Source: Doryteuthis pealeii
Lineage: Eukaryota > Mollusca > Cephalopoda > Myopsida > Loliginidae
Assembly: GCA_023376005.1 (NCBI GenBank)
Contig: CM042162.1
Coordinates: 90,278,758-90,342,757 of the forward strand
Length of the DNA stretch: 64,000 nucleotides
Reading direction: 5' to 3'
Shown here piece after piece: positions 1 through 10,623 of this stretch; positions within the stretch are counted from its first letter, which is position 1; every line of letters begins with the position of its first letter. The notes below the pieces were generated by a model. It made no database searches, was not told the origin of the DNA, and worked only from the letters and a program-made list of their open reading frames with translations. A program made the position numbers and the translations under genes.

Positions 1-74
1 GTTAACAAGAGAGAATAAAAAGAAAAATAGTTTTGGGAAATATTTTTAGCGACAATAGACACAATTGTTTAATG

Positions 75-640
75 TAGACACTGGCAAAAAAAATTGGATA
101 CTACGAGTTTTAAAAAACGAATTAAAAATAATTAAATCTATTATTTAAGGTCAAACTTTTTCTAAATCGATAAGTAGTAACATAATGACCATCATTAAAA
201 AAAGGAAAATAATATTACATATGCAGTTTATTTTTAATACATTTAAAGGGATTTTTTTTGGTCAATTTCGACGCGATCCGCCATTCTGTCTCTTTTTCAA
301 GGGTTTTAAGCGCTTGTTTACAATTTCAATATAACATTCGCGATTGAAAAAAAACAACCAAAAATCAGGTAATTATCTGATTTTAATGAAATTTTCAGTA
401 TTGATTTATCAATAAATGAATTTTATAAAGCATTAATTATTTTATTTCAAAACTTTAATTTAGTATTTTTGCTATGAAAAAATAATATATAAAATTCATT
501 TAAAATAAAAAATATTCGGATTTTAAGTTTAAAATGTTATATTTTTAGATTCTAGAAATAAATATCTATTTAATGCAAACCTTATTTTATTCAAACAAAG
601 TATACGTTTTGAAGAAAAACTCTATTGAAAATGTAACCCC
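75..640 (+). repeat. Interspersed repeat family F, copy 1
   Basis: AT-rich non-coding repeat. Nearly the same sequence recurs at 47633-48330, in part at 19005-19200, and inverted at 48360-48790; a shorter foldback version lies at 56195-56460. Shared landmarks are the opening run ending in ACTACGAGTTTTAAAA, the block GACGCGATCCGCC and the block CAAAAATCAGG. No terminal repeats or coding frame were seen, so its class is unknown. Confidence 0.7.
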
Positions 641-644
641 CCCA

Positions 645-1015
645 ATCGACTGGTCACGTCAAGCCCTAGCATCTATATGATTTTCCCAACCCTATTGCCC
701 TTATGGCAAGCCCCAATCCCTTTTTATCATATGGGTGCTAGAAGGCTGTGGCCGCGGGTCCACATGTCCTGGGAATGACGTTAAACTCTGATGGTGAGGT
801 TCCAGTTCTGGAGGTTTGGGAGTGCTTTATCACCATTGCTCCCTGGTCCACTCTGACCCGGAGTGGTAGTACCTGTTAGGGTCCCATCTATGGGTTAAAT
901 AGAAAAATGCATTTATAAAAAGAAATTGTATTATCCATTAAGAATTGATTTATTTCAAAACTTTATCGGCATTAAATGACCCACTGAGGTTAATATGCCG
1001 TAAAACAAAACAAAC
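645..1015 (+). repeat. Repeat family R1, 3' part
   Basis: 3' two-thirds of a roughly 590-bp interspersed repeat with about twenty copies or pieces here. Landmarks in order: GGTCACGTCAAGCCCTAG, a stretch ending TTATCATATGGGTGCTAG, GACCCGGAGTGGTAGTACC, TTAGGGTCCCATCTATGGG, and a tail ending in GCCGTAAAA plus AAACC-type units. It has no ORF. The simple AACC-like tail suggests non-LTR retrotransposition, but the class is not established. Confidence 0.7.
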
Positions 1016-1215
1016 CAAACTATCCCTTTTCACAAGCGTTAGACCAAGGAAATTGTTTTTGTGTCTGAGATGGGGCGCCAAACCTACCATCAGCTCCTCA
1101 CTTTATCGCACAGAAACCTGTGCTACTCATACGCTGAATTGGTGAGGGCCGGTATCGAACAAGGAACCTTGTGGTTCCTAGGCGGATGCTCTACCAACTG
1201 AGCTTTTGCGCGCTA
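1016..1215 (-). mobile_element. tRNA-derived SINE, family S2
   Basis: On the minus strand the element begins with a tRNA-like head: an A-box region (GCTCAGTTGGTAGAGC) and a B-box region (GTTCGATACCGGC). The body includes a segment near CTTGGTCTAACGC. The + strand therefore ends in 'ctctaccaactgagc'. The head resembles tRNA-Lys-type sequence. Related copies are at 5403, 10822, 12305, 53700, 54180 and 63605. It directly abuts R1. Confidence 0.75.
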
Positions 1216-1374
1216 TTGTGCATTAGTACGAGAAAGAAAATAGCAAATTGCGAAGTTGATACAACGATAGACTAGAACGCCCACCCTTAAATAAAACCAG
1301 CCTTCCCAACATGCCTCACAGACTAAGCATTGAAAGCTTCACCACCAGTTGCTGTTTTAATCTATACATTAATA

Positions 1375-1650
1375 TAGGAACTGCATGGTGTAATGGACTC
1401 GTCGCCCCGAGTTCAAATCTTGGACGAGGCTGTTTGCATTTCACTTAGCGCTAATACCCTTGGGAAAGGTATAAATCCTACTCTCCCTCCAGCTATGGGT
1501 AAATAGTAGGGCATACTGGGCTTTTTAACCTTGGTTAGGCAACCGGTCTAGGAGAAGGAAAACTCTGAATTCAAACCTGCTGAACTCCGCTTAAGAAATT
1601 GACCTTGTGTCACATCCTGCTCGTGCGGAGGGGTTGGTAAATATAGATAT
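1375..1650 (+). mobile_element. tRNA-derived SINE, family S1 (A box damaged)
   Basis: About 285-bp SINE: tRNA-like head with B box (GAGTTCAAATCTTGG), then a body with CATTTCACTTAGCGC, CTTGGGAAAGGTATAAATCC and a 3' end GTGTCACATCCTGCTCG. Part of the A box is lost here (TGGTGTAATGGACTCG instead of TGGTGTAATGGTTAGAGTC). Other copies: 6065, 9186, 28030, 53361, 55595, 58840, with a 3' piece at 56850. Confidence 0.75.
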
Positions 1651-1661
1651 CAATACTAGTG

Positions 1662-1800
1662 TTCCTTAATTGTTCGAACGTTATCATCTTGCAACACCCT
1701 CTGGTTAAAAATGAGACCGTCATCTAAGATAAAATGTAAAAATGTAAATCCTGAGTATCTGGTTTTGCTTATCCGCTGAATTCTTATTGCTTATCGTCAC
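1662..1800 (+). repeat. Repeat family D, single arm
   Basis: Starts GTTCCTTAATTGTTCG and includes CATCTTGCAACACCC and AATGAGACCGTC. The same unit appears at 20585-20740 and as a two-armed palindrome bounded by TA arrays at 42676-42845. Confidence 0.6.
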
Positions 1801-2011
1801 ATGGACCATTTATAAAGAAAGAAAGAGAAGTAAACACAAAAATATAATAAGAAAGAAAGAAAGAAAGAATAAAAGAGAGTAGAGGAATAGTAGTGAGAGG
1901 GTTGAGCGCTTGGAAGCGATAATGCTAATCTGTCTCAATCAAATATGATGAAAAGGAGGGAATGAAAAAAAAAGTTGAGGGAGAGGAAGAGAGTTAAATC
2001 AAGACTATTAT

Positions 2012-2160
2012 ACTATTTCTCTGAATCTTTTAGATGAAGCTTGATAATTAGTGTTATTTGGATTATTCGGGCTATTGTCCTCATCTTAATTAATATCAGT
2101 ACAGATAACAATAAAGATGAGGACAATAGCCCGAATAATCTAAATAAGACTAAGATTATT
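2012..2160 (+). repeat. Family C element, foldback form
   Basis: Begins with the family C head (ATTTCTCTGAAT, then AGATGAAGCTTGAT). It continues into an inverted tail (2058-2087) and a direct tail (2115-2147), both carrying the GAGGACAATAGCCCGAAT motif. The complete family C insertion at 47721-47847 has a hammerhead-like core between head and tail; here that core is replaced by the inverted tail. A second copy with the same arrangement is at 17242-17403 (minus). Confidence 0.65.
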
Positions 2161-2985
2161 ATACTTTTTACATATTGAACTGTTTAGCTATTTTAAGTAA
2201 ACATATCAAACGTTGTAATAATTAAATTATCACACTTTTTTATATGCACAGGTCCTGCTATTACTGCCTTTCATCATGCCTCACAAACTAAGTATTAAAA
2301 GCTTCACAACCAAATGCTGTTTCATACTGTTACGATTTTTGTGGCCACCCTTTAGGCTTCAAGCAAGAGCGCTGTCTAGCGGAGAATTTTTGTGTTAAGC
2401 AGCGCGCGATCCTTAGTGAAGAATCCTTTGGTTGTTCCTTGGTGCCCCTCAATCTTGCAGGCCCTTCGTCAATAACTGCAAATGGACGCCCGTCCATATC
2501 AGCCGATCTAGCAGTCAACCAACGGGCTGTTGATTGTCCGAGGTTTAAACCACATGACCTCGTTTAGTCCATAAATCTAAGTGGTGTATTGCAGCACACC
2601 TTATATATCAAAATATTCCAATACATACAGCTTATTTCTTGTAGATAAATGTTGGTTTCTTCTTTCTTTTTAGGCATAACATCCATTTTTGCAAATCTGT
2701 TAATAATCGTCTGATTGTTCGACTGAATGTCGAAAGTGGAATTGAGAGAGAAGACATCTTGGCACTGGAGATTCTTTCACCCTTTTTTAAGTTTTGAAAA
2801 ACAAACGTCACTCAATCTATATCTTTTTCTTCGGGTTGACGCACACGAAAAAAAATTTTTTTTTAAGAAAAAGAAACCCTTCAAAACGCAGCCTCTTTCT
2901 CGGTCGAGCTTAGGCAATCCATTTTTTTTTTAATCGAACGCCGAGAATACAAAGATTAATTCACACAGCTAAGACACGCAATATA
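2161..2985. other. No gene recognised
   Basis: Low-complexity AT-rich DNA with A and T runs. Short open frames at 2330-2518 (minus) and 2727-2933 (plus) show no recognisable domain, and nothing resembling a promoter or splice pattern marks them as genes. Confidence 0.6.
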
Positions 2986-3049
<64 letters not shown>

Positions 3050-3127
3050 TCTCACACATTCTTATTTTCTCTCTCTTTCTTCTTTCTCACTTTCTCTCCA
3101 TTACATACTTTCTCTCTCCCTTTCTTA

Positions 3128-3162
<35 letters not shown>

Positions 3163-3262
3163 TTTCTCTGTCTCTCTCTTACTTCTCTCTCTCTCTCACA
3201 TAATTTCACTCTTTCTATATATCTCTCTCTCACTATCTCTCTCTCCCTCTCTCCTCTCTTAC

Positions 3263-3301
<39 letters not shown>

Positions 3302-3372
3302 TTTCACTCTTCTTTTTATCTCTCACTGTCTCTCCCTATCTCTCTCTCTCTACTTTCTCTGTCTCTCTTACT

Positions 3373-3426
<54 letters not shown>

Positions 3427-3439
3427 TAATTTCACTCTT

Positions 3440-3481
<42 letters not shown>

Positions 3482-3486
3482 ATTGT
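2986..3486. repeat. Compound (TA)n/(CT)n microsatellite
   Basis: A TA array (about 3000-3046) followed by about 440 bases of nearly pure CT with TTTC and CACA interruptions. Confidence 0.95.
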
Positions 3487-4489
3487 CTCTAAGAAAAAAG
3501 ATTGTATTAAATTTACACGCAATTAATTACATCCTATGTGACTGGCCGATTTATCCACACTATTTGTCTGAAGAAAAAAAGAAGAAAATCTGTCCAATTC
3601 TTGAAGAGCCCGTTGATTGGAAGATAATTGGCGCCACGTGAGAGGTGGGGGGAGGGGAAGAAAGATTTCTTCCTTTAGAATTTGCCGGCCATTTTATTTA
3701 ATTATTTTTATATATTTATGACACCAAGCTGTGCGCAGAAATTACAACCAGGGTTTCTTATTGCGCATGTACAAAGAAACATTAAATGGTTCTATTGAAT
3801 AATCGATTCTGATTGGCGGGAAGTCTCGCTGGAGGTGATGAAAAATGAAAGGGAGATAATTCTCGCCAAATTGAAAGAAGAAAAAAAATCGCTAGGTTTT
3901 TTGTTTTGCTTTTCTTGAGAGTTTATTATTCTTAAATGTTTAAGTTGATTCAACAATTTACTTGGCGTCTGACCCCCCACGGGAAATCGTTTAAGGTTTT
4001 TGTTTGGTCCCTTCAAACTAGCCTATGGGTGGTACGAGGCTTCTAGTTGGATATAAAAGATACACGTGAGTTTGAATTATGATGATGACCAAATACATAT
4101 CTAGACTTGTTGTTAAAAGGGAAATTACATATGTAACGTAATTTCATGGAAAATTTAAACTGAAACGAAAACGGTAATTTAATTTCTGGGCAATGAAAAA
4201 TAAGAAAAGAAAAAAAAAGAAAGGAATATTTTAGCGGATAAAGGGTCTAAAAGCACCGGAAGTCCCAAATTTTCTGCAACAGAGCCGAAAATAATAGGTC
4301 CCTTTTTCCTGACACCACACGGGAAGTAAGTGGACTCTTTTTCGGCCGAGTCACTCAGAGGGAATGGACGTGTATAGTGGGCTCCGTTTTTGGGAGATTG
4401 TTTACCTAGTCCCGTAAATTGCGGGGGGTGATAATGAATGGGATTTATGATAGAAAAAATTAACTAATTCTTTCTCTCTTTCACTGAAA
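3487..4489. other. No gene recognised
   Basis: AT-rich. A 74-codon minus frame at 3792-4016 is Lys/Ser-rich with no recognisable domain. No repeat family seen elsewhere in the window covers this stretch. Confidence 0.55.
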
Positions 4490-5190
4490 TGACCACACTG
4501 GTTGAGCGAGATATAAACAACTCCTTAGGCCTATCAGCAAACCACTATTCTTTTGTATGTTGTTTGTTGGGAACATACTGCCTATGTTGAATGTTGTTTC
4601 TGTCCTCTTAGCTGCCTGGCCTATAACAATGCTACACAGTGATCTAGAGAGAACTGGTGCTTTCAACATGACTTCACTTAAAAGACAACATTGGGTGAAC
4701 GAGAAATAAATAACTCCTTAGGCCTACCAGCAAACCACTGCTATGCTCGTACGTTCTTTTTTTTAGTTGTTTATTTGTCTTGTTTTGTTTTTTTGCTTTT
4801 TTTAAACCCACCACATCTGCTGAATGTCACTCGTGTCCTGTTAGCTTCCCGACCTATGAAAACACTACTGTAGCATAATGGCGCGCCCTACCCGGGAACA
4901 CCATATTTGTGGCCTTGTGCCAGACACAGAGAAAACTTAATAGGATGTAGCATGATTCTCAGACCTTACGGGAGTGGGCGAGCTGGAAGAATATAAAATT
5001 CTCGTTATCACCTGTGAGTCTATTCGTATCCAGTAAGTCTGGGATTTTGCTTTTTTTCGTTTGTTTTTTATTGTTTTTAGTTGTTTATTTGTTTTGTTTT
5101 TTTTTGCTTTTTTTTAAATCCACTACATCTGCTGAATGTCGCTCGTGTCCTATTAGCTACCCGGCCTATGAAAAAACACTACTCATGTAT
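4490..5190 (+). repeat. Three divergent direct repeats
   Basis: Related units at about 4490-4640, 4690-4875 and 5050-5190 share AACTCCTTAGGCCTA, GCAAACCACT, TTTAGTTGTTTATTTG and CATCTGCTGAATGTC blocks followed by GGCCTATGAAAA-type ends. They have diverged by indels in T-rich parts. No coding function was seen. Confidence 0.65.
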
Positions 5191-5269
5191 CTTTGTCAAA
5201 AATATCACCAAGATTTGACAATTTGTGCCAATGAGGCAAACACATCTTTCTCACGGAATGTCATTACTC

Positions 5270-5402
5270 AGTGCTAATATTTGGGGGTTCACCAGATAAA
5301 CCCTAAAAGAGTCGAAATGTACATTCAGGGATTGACATTTTCACGATTTGTTTAACCTTACATTTGAACATATATGCCCGCCTAAATTCATTAATTATTA
5401 AG
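5270..5402 (+). repeat. Hammerhead family A, tail with degraded core
   Basis: Contains GTCGAAATGTACATTCAGGG, then GATTTGTTTAACC and CATATATGCCCGCC. The same 3' segment follows hammerhead cores at 36282-36330 and 36461-36500 and occurs in the palindrome at 6463-6735. The upstream core here is degraded (CCAGATAA where CTGATGA is expected), so it is probably inactive. Confidence 0.55.
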
Positions 5403-5655
5403 TAAGTAAAGTCGTCGGGGCGGCCTAAAGTCGGTATCAGTCAGTCAGCGAGGGAGGCTATCCCCTTTTCAATAGCGCTAGACCAAGGAGATTGTTTTTT
5501 AGAATCTGAGGTGGAGCACCACACCTAACACCAGATCCTTACTTTACCGCACAGATCCCTGTACTACTCATACGCTGAGTTAACGAGGACCGGTATCGAA
5601 CTAGGAACCTTGTGGTTTCTAGCCGAGCGCTCTACCGACTGAGCTAACCCGAAAA
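5403..5655 (-). mobile_element. tRNA-derived SINE, family S2 (near full length)
   Basis: Best S2 copy. On the minus strand: GGGTTAGCTCAGTCGGTAGA (A box), GTTCGATACCGG (B box), then a body with CTTGGTCTAGCGC and a 3' end reading CCGACGACTTTACTTACTT. It lies directly against the family A tail. Confidence 0.8.
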
Positions 5656-5759
5656 TGTTTGAAAATAAATATCATTACTCGGTGTATATACTGGATTTGA
5701 TTTTCATTAGATATTTTTGATAAATTTCATTTTTCTATCTTTCTTTTCTTTTTCTTTCT

Positions 5760-6048
5760 TTTTTTTACGGTATGTCAACCCTTGTCGGGTTATTTTATAC
5801 CGAAGTCGTTTTGTTCTATTCCTTTTTGATGGGTATTGAAAATTGTTTTTAACTCATTTTTTAAACATATTAGTCAACTCATGTTCTCTTATTTAACACA
5901 TAGATTGTACCCTAACAGGTACTACCACTCTACATCAGTGTGAACCTGTGCGTAATGGCGATGAAGACCTCCAGAACTGGAACTACACTATTAGATACAG
6001 CTTACCGTCATACCCAGGACACTAAGGACACTCAGCCACCACATTCCA
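5760..6048 (-). repeat. Repeat family R1, 3' part
   Basis: Reverse orientation; starts with the tail (TTTTACGGTATGTCAACCC) and ends near the CCCAGGACAC block. About half length. Confidence 0.7.
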
Positions 6049-6064
6049 GCATAATAATAATGAT

Positions 6065-6345
6065 AAAAAGGCGCGTGGTCTAATGGTTAGAGTCGTGCGA
6101 AATGGACTCGTTGACCCGAGTTCGATTCCTGGACGAAAGCTGTTTGCATTTCACATGTCGCGAATACCCTTGGAAAAGGTATGAATCCAATTCTCCCTAC
6201 AGCTATGGGTTAATAGCAGCTCAGACCGGGCTCTTTAACCATGGCTAGGTAACCACTCTAGGAGAAGGAAAACTCTGAATTCAAACCGGTTAAACTCTGC
6301 TTAAAAAATTGACATTGTGTCGTATCCTGTTCGTGCAGAGGGGTT

Positions 6346-6348
<3 letters not shown>
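6065..6348 (+). mobile_element. tRNA-derived SINE, family S1 (full length)
   Basis: Best S1 head in the window: A box in GTGGTCTAATGGTTAGAGTC and B box in GAGTTCGATTCCTGG. The body ends GAGGGGTTGGTAAATA and runs directly into a (TA)n array at 6349-6404, which may have grown from the 3' tail. Confidence 0.8.

Positions 6349-6404
<56 letters not shown>
6349..6404. repeat. (TA)n microsatellite
   Basis: Pure TA dinucleotide array between S1 and the family A palindrome. Confidence 0.95.
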
Positions 6405-6409
<5 letters not shown>

Positions 6410-6462
6410 TAAGTAAACAAACAAATGTGTTTATTTGATATTTTTTTTTTTAGCCGACAATT

Positions 6463-6729
6463 TTTGGAGGATATGTGCTTAATTGAAGTCATACCTAATT
6501 TTGAAAATTAATTAGTTAATAATTAATGAATTCAGGTGGGCATATATGTTCAAATGTAAGGTTAAAAAAATCGAGAAAATGTCAATCATAGGTCGAAATG
6601 TACATTCAGGGATTGACATTTTCTCGATTTGTTTAGCCTTACATTTGAACATATATGCCCGTCTAAATTCATTAATTATTAACTAATTAATTTTCAAAAT
6701 TAGGTATGACTTCAATTAAGCACATATCC

Positions 6730-6735
<6 letters not shown>
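6463..6735. repeat. Family A palindrome bounded by TA arrays
   Basis: Arms 6463-6587 and 6611-6735 are nearly perfect inverse complements, with a 23-base centre holding the post-core part of the family A hammerhead (GGTCGAAATGTACATTC). TA arrays lie on both outer sides (6349-6404 and 6732-6778). Confidence 0.85.

Positions 6736-6778
<43 letters not shown>
6732..6778. repeat. (TA)n microsatellite
   Basis: Pure TA array separating two palindromes made from the same family A tail. Confidence 0.95.
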
Positions 6779-6781
<3 letters not shown>

Positions 6782-6824
6782 AGTAAATACACACGCGGTG
6801 TGTTTATGATATGGCTTTTTTTAG

Positions 6825-7000
6825 CCGACAATTTTGGAAGAATATGTGCTTAATTGAAGTCGTACCTAATTTTGAAAGTTGATTATTTAATAATTAATTA
6901 TGCCCGCCTAATTAATTAATTATTAGATAATTAACTTTCAAAATTAGGTACGACTTCAATTAAGCACATATTCTCCCAAATATATATATATATATATATA
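6825..7000. repeat. Second family A tail palindrome plus TA array
   Basis: Inverted arms at about 6829-6895 and 6912-6978 carry only the last part of the family A tail (CTTCAATTAAGCACATATTC) and end in a short TA array. The inversion point differs from that in the neighbouring palindrome. Confidence 0.8.
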
Positions 7001-7009
7001 TTTGATAAA

Positions 7010-7300
7010 AAGGATTAGTGATTTGCTATAAGAGATATAGGACCGAGACAACCACATAGGTGTTGGGGTTAAAATGACCAGCCGATGATCAGAGGGGCCC
7101 TGTCGGACAGCCCGTCTAGCCCAAGTAAGAACCAAAATGAAGTGTTTCAAGTCATGGATTGTTCAACCACCAGGAGTCCGTTATTAAGCCTTGCGGGTCA
7201 CCACATACGGCCAATGGGTTAACCCATTGTGGGTCTTACCCCTCTACAGAGGTGAAGTCGGTGTATTCTACAGTCTCAGCCGACTTTTTATATGGGAGTC
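7010..7300 (-). repeat. Repeat family R1, 5' part
   Basis: Reverse orientation of the R1 beginning: its revcomp has CTCTGTAGAGGGGTAAGACC, a GGCCGTATGTGGTGACCC-type block and GATCATCGGCTGGTCATTTT. No tail part is present. Confidence 0.65.
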
Positions 7301-7504
7301 CGCAAGATTTCATTTTTGTTTATATTGAGGTCCACTAGATAGACACTGGAATAGAAAGGGTTCCCTGTTCCAAAATGTTTTAAAACCATTGCTCTAATAT
7401 ATCCGGCAAATTATGCTTGAGGACTTGAGATTATGGTCCCAATATTGATCAAAATAATATTTCGTTGTCTAACCCGATCGAACAAAAGCTGTCCTGAGAA
7501 ACAC

Positions 7505-8211
7505 GCACACACACACACACACACACACGTGCACACATACATACATGCATACTCATGCACACTCATACTCACTCTCTTTCTCTCTCACACACACATACAT
7601 ACTCTCTTTCTCTCTATCTCTCTCTCTCTCTCGCACACACTCTCACACATATATACACACATATATACACACACATACTCCCTCTCTCTCTCTCTCTCTC
7701 TCTCCCTCTCTCTTTCTATCTCACACACATGCTTACACACACTTACACATACATACATAAATCTAATCTCCCCCCCTCTCTCTCACAACGGCACACACAT
7801 AGATACATACACATAATCCCTGTATTTTTATCTCTCTCACATGCATACACACACACACACACACACGCATACATACATACATGCACACACATTGTCTATC
7901 TCTCTGTCTCTGTCTCTTTCGCTCTCTCTATCACACAAAACACACACTCATACATACATACATACATGCACACATACATACATGCACAAATATGTCCCCC
8001 CCACTTCTCTCTCCCTCTCTCTCTCTCTTTTCCCTCACACACACACACACACATACACATGCACACACATAATCTCTATCTTTCTCTCACACACATACAC
8101 ACCCACTCACACATACACACACGTACTCTCTCTTTTTCTCTTTCTCTGAATCACACAACATACATATATATATACACACACACTCACACAGATCTACATG
8201 CATACACACAC

Positions 8212-8274
<63 letters not shown>

Positions 8275-8384
8275 TTCTTTCTTCTTTCTCTCTCTTTCTT
8301 TCTCTTTCTCTCTCTCACACGCCCCCCCACACACTCTCACATACAGATATATGCTCTCTCTCTCCCTTTCTCCCTTTCTCTCTC

Positions 8385-8442
<58 letters not shown>

Positions 8443-8655
8443 ACGCACGCATACATATAGATACATACACATAATACCTGTATTTTTATCTCTCTCGCAT
8501 GCATACACACACACACACACATACATACATATATGCACATACAATCACTGTCTCTCTGTCTTTGTCTCTGTCGCTCTCTCTATCACAGAAAACACAGAAA
8601 ACACACACACACACACACACACATACAAACACACACACACACACACACACACACC
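7505..8655. repeat. 1.15-kb compound CA/CT/TA microsatellite
   Basis: Alternating blocks of (CA)n, (CT)n and ACAT units, including an uninterrupted CT array around 8215-8271. Related sub-blocks recur (about 7795-7960 and 8440-8610), pointing to internal duplication. The long Ser/Leu/His/Thr-rich open frames here are by-products of the repeat. Confidence 0.95.
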
Positions 8656-9159
8656 GTCCCCCTTCAATTTTGACCTTCAGTGTCATTTATCAAAAGACCA
8701 ATCAAATTAAAGCGATGGTGTCTCTTTTTGAATAAAGATCAGACAGATGGACACTAGTCCAATATTGTTTAGTCTTTCATTTTGTTTTTGTTTTTTAAAT
8801 TAATGAACTCGAACTTTGTTATTTCCCCGATGAGAATTTGGAAATATCAAATTTTGATACAACAAAGAATTCTCTTTCTTGAAGGGACAAAATTAAATTT
8901 TATTATTCAGTTTCTCCATATGTAAATAAATAAAATCTGTTCAAACTGTTTCGAATAGCTTCCAGGTCAGTCTAGAAAAGTTTGGTTTTTAAAAATTTGT
9001 CAGCTTCGCAAAAGGGATTCAAAATCAGCTCATCGATTTTGACGAACTTATTTTTCGGGTTGGCAAACCTAATTGAAAAGTCAGCTGATTAATGTTGACG
9101 GTATGCACTTGTGAAACGTTGCGAATATAAAAATAGATATGGAGAAGAACAGACCGAAA
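8656..9159. other. No gene recognised
   Basis: AT-rich unique-looking DNA between the microsatellite and R1. No coding frame above background. Confidence 0.5.
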
Positions 9160-9531
9160 AATCACGTCAAGTCCTAACACCTATACATATTTACCAACCC
9201 CTCCGCACGAGCTGGATGTGACACAAGGTCTTAAGCGGAGTTTGAATTCAGAGTTTTCCTTCTCCTAAACCGGTTGCCTAACCAATGTTAAAGAGCCCAG
9301 TCTGTCTTACTATTTATCCATAGCTGGAGTGGGAGTAGGATTCATACCTTTCCCAAGGGTATTAGTGCTAAGTGAAATGCATCTACCACATCCAGGATTT
9401 GAACTCGGGGCGACGAGTTCATTTTCCATGACTCTAACCATTACACAACGCACTTCCATAGTCCTAGCACCTATATCATTGTCACAACGCTATTGCCCTT
9501 ATGGCAAGCCCCAACCGTTTTTATCATGCTC

Positions 9532-9571
<40 letters not shown>

Positions 9572-10065
9572 GCCAACTATATAATATTTCGAACAATCTA
9601 TGTTGCTGGGACGGTTTAGCTCAGTCGATAGACTTGGCAAACGGAGCCCCCTCCTATGAATCAGCAGGTCCCGTCAAACCCTATCACCAATATGATTGTC
9701 CCAGCACTATTGCCCTTATGCCACCCCCACCCCAATATTTTTTAATCGTATATGTGCTAGAACGCGGTGGCTGAGGATCTTCACGTCCTGGGAATGACGT
9801 TAAAATCTATCTGATGGTGAGGTTCCAGTTCTGAAGGTGTGGGCAATGTGGGGCAACCCTTCCTCACCATTGCTCCCAGGTCCACTCTGACCCGGAGTAG
9901 TATTACTTGTTAGGGTCCCATCAATGAGGTAAATAGAAAAATTTGTTTATAAAAAAAATAAGTTAAAAAAATGTTCTTCAAAACTATCGCTACGAATCTT
10001 TCAAAATTTTGTCGGCATTAAATAACCCACTGAGGTTGATATACTGTAAAACAAAACAAACAAAC
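9160..10065 (+). repeat. Repeat family R1, interrupted and partly duplicated
   Basis: R1 starts at 9160, is split by an S1 insertion (9186-9459), resumes at 9460, is cut by a CT array and an S2 head fragment (about 9609-9640), then repeats the same R1 landmark (CTATTGCCCTTATG) and runs to its tail near 10065. The second pass shows that two R1 copies, not one, are joined. Confidence 0.7.
9186..9459 (-). mobile_element. S1 SINE inserted in R1, with target duplication
   Basis: Reverse S1 copy flanked by AGTCCTAACACCTATA (9170-9185) and AGTCCTAGCACCTATA (9460-9475), a 16-bp target duplication with one mismatch. This fixes both ends of the SINE and shows that S1 inserted after R1. Confidence 0.85.
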
Positions 10066-10310
10066 AAACAAGGATAATATATAAAAAAAATAAATGTTTA
10101 AAAACTCACAAGTAGTTAACATCTGTTACTGATTCGGTGTTCTCCTTACGTATTGAGCACTTTTCAATATGTGTTGTTATTGTGAGTAATTCTATTTCTT
10201 AGTCAATATTGTGGGTAACTTAGATTTTTTTTCTTATTCCGATGATTCAGTATCCTTGGCAAGTAGTCAGTCGGAGTTCGCTCCTAGCCAGGGATAGTTG
10301 TTGTGTCTAG

Positions 10311-10352
10311 CCACACTGAAGAGACGTGAAACGCCGAAACACGTGTCTGTGG
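10311..10352 (+). ncRNA. Hammerhead ribozyme, type I, short stem III
   Basis: All conserved parts are present: stem I strand CCACA (10311-10315), core CTGAAGA (10316-10322, matching CUGANGA), stem II region (10323-10335), GAAA (10336-10339), minimal stem III C-ACGT-G (10340-10345), then TC with cleavage expected after 10347 (a GUC site), and TGTGG (10348-10352) pairing perfectly with CCACA. Stem II has one A/C mismatch. Hammerheads with this very short stem III are known from Penelope-like elements and related repeats. A TA array follows. Confidence 0.8.
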
Positions 10353-10361
10353 ATGACTGAT

Positions 10362-10363
<2 letters not shown>

Positions 10364-10422
<59 letters not shown>
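10364..10422. repeat. (TA)n microsatellite
   Basis: Pure TA array immediately downstream of the hammerhead. Confidence 0.95.
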
Positions 10423-10425
<3 letters not shown>

Positions 10426-10583
10426 CTAGAAGCTCTATACATAAAACAATACAAACCATCCTTAAACAAAATTAATTTCCAATGCAGTACACACATTTTA
10501 AAATGCCTATAACACATTTCTCATCAATTCTTCTCCTTCCAGCCTCCACATTAATATAATTTTAAAAAAACTAGAACATATCA

Positions 10584-10623
10584 CCCCTGATGATGGCACT
10601 TCGAAGTGCCGAAAGTACTCGGG
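10584..10623 (+). ncRNA. Hammerhead-like motif, family B
   Basis: CCC (10584-10586), CTGATGA (10587-10593), a perfect stem II GGCACT-TCGA-AGTGCC (10595-10610) preceded by one unpaired T, GAAA (10611-10614), GTAC, TC, then GGG (10621-10623) able to pair with CCC. In the related copy at 50506-50545 the stem I bases change together to CAC and GTG. Stem III is unusually small, so catalytic activity is uncertain. Confidence 0.6.

Noticed and set aside
6065..6140. CRISPR-like or bacterial features
   Set aside because: Repeats here are dispersed SINEs and microsatellites with no regular spacer pattern.
7433..8710. Long overlapping Ser/Leu/His/Thr-rich open frames, up to 301 codons
   Set aside because: They are translations of CA/CT microsatellites; repeats rarely contain stops and the composition follows the dinucleotides.
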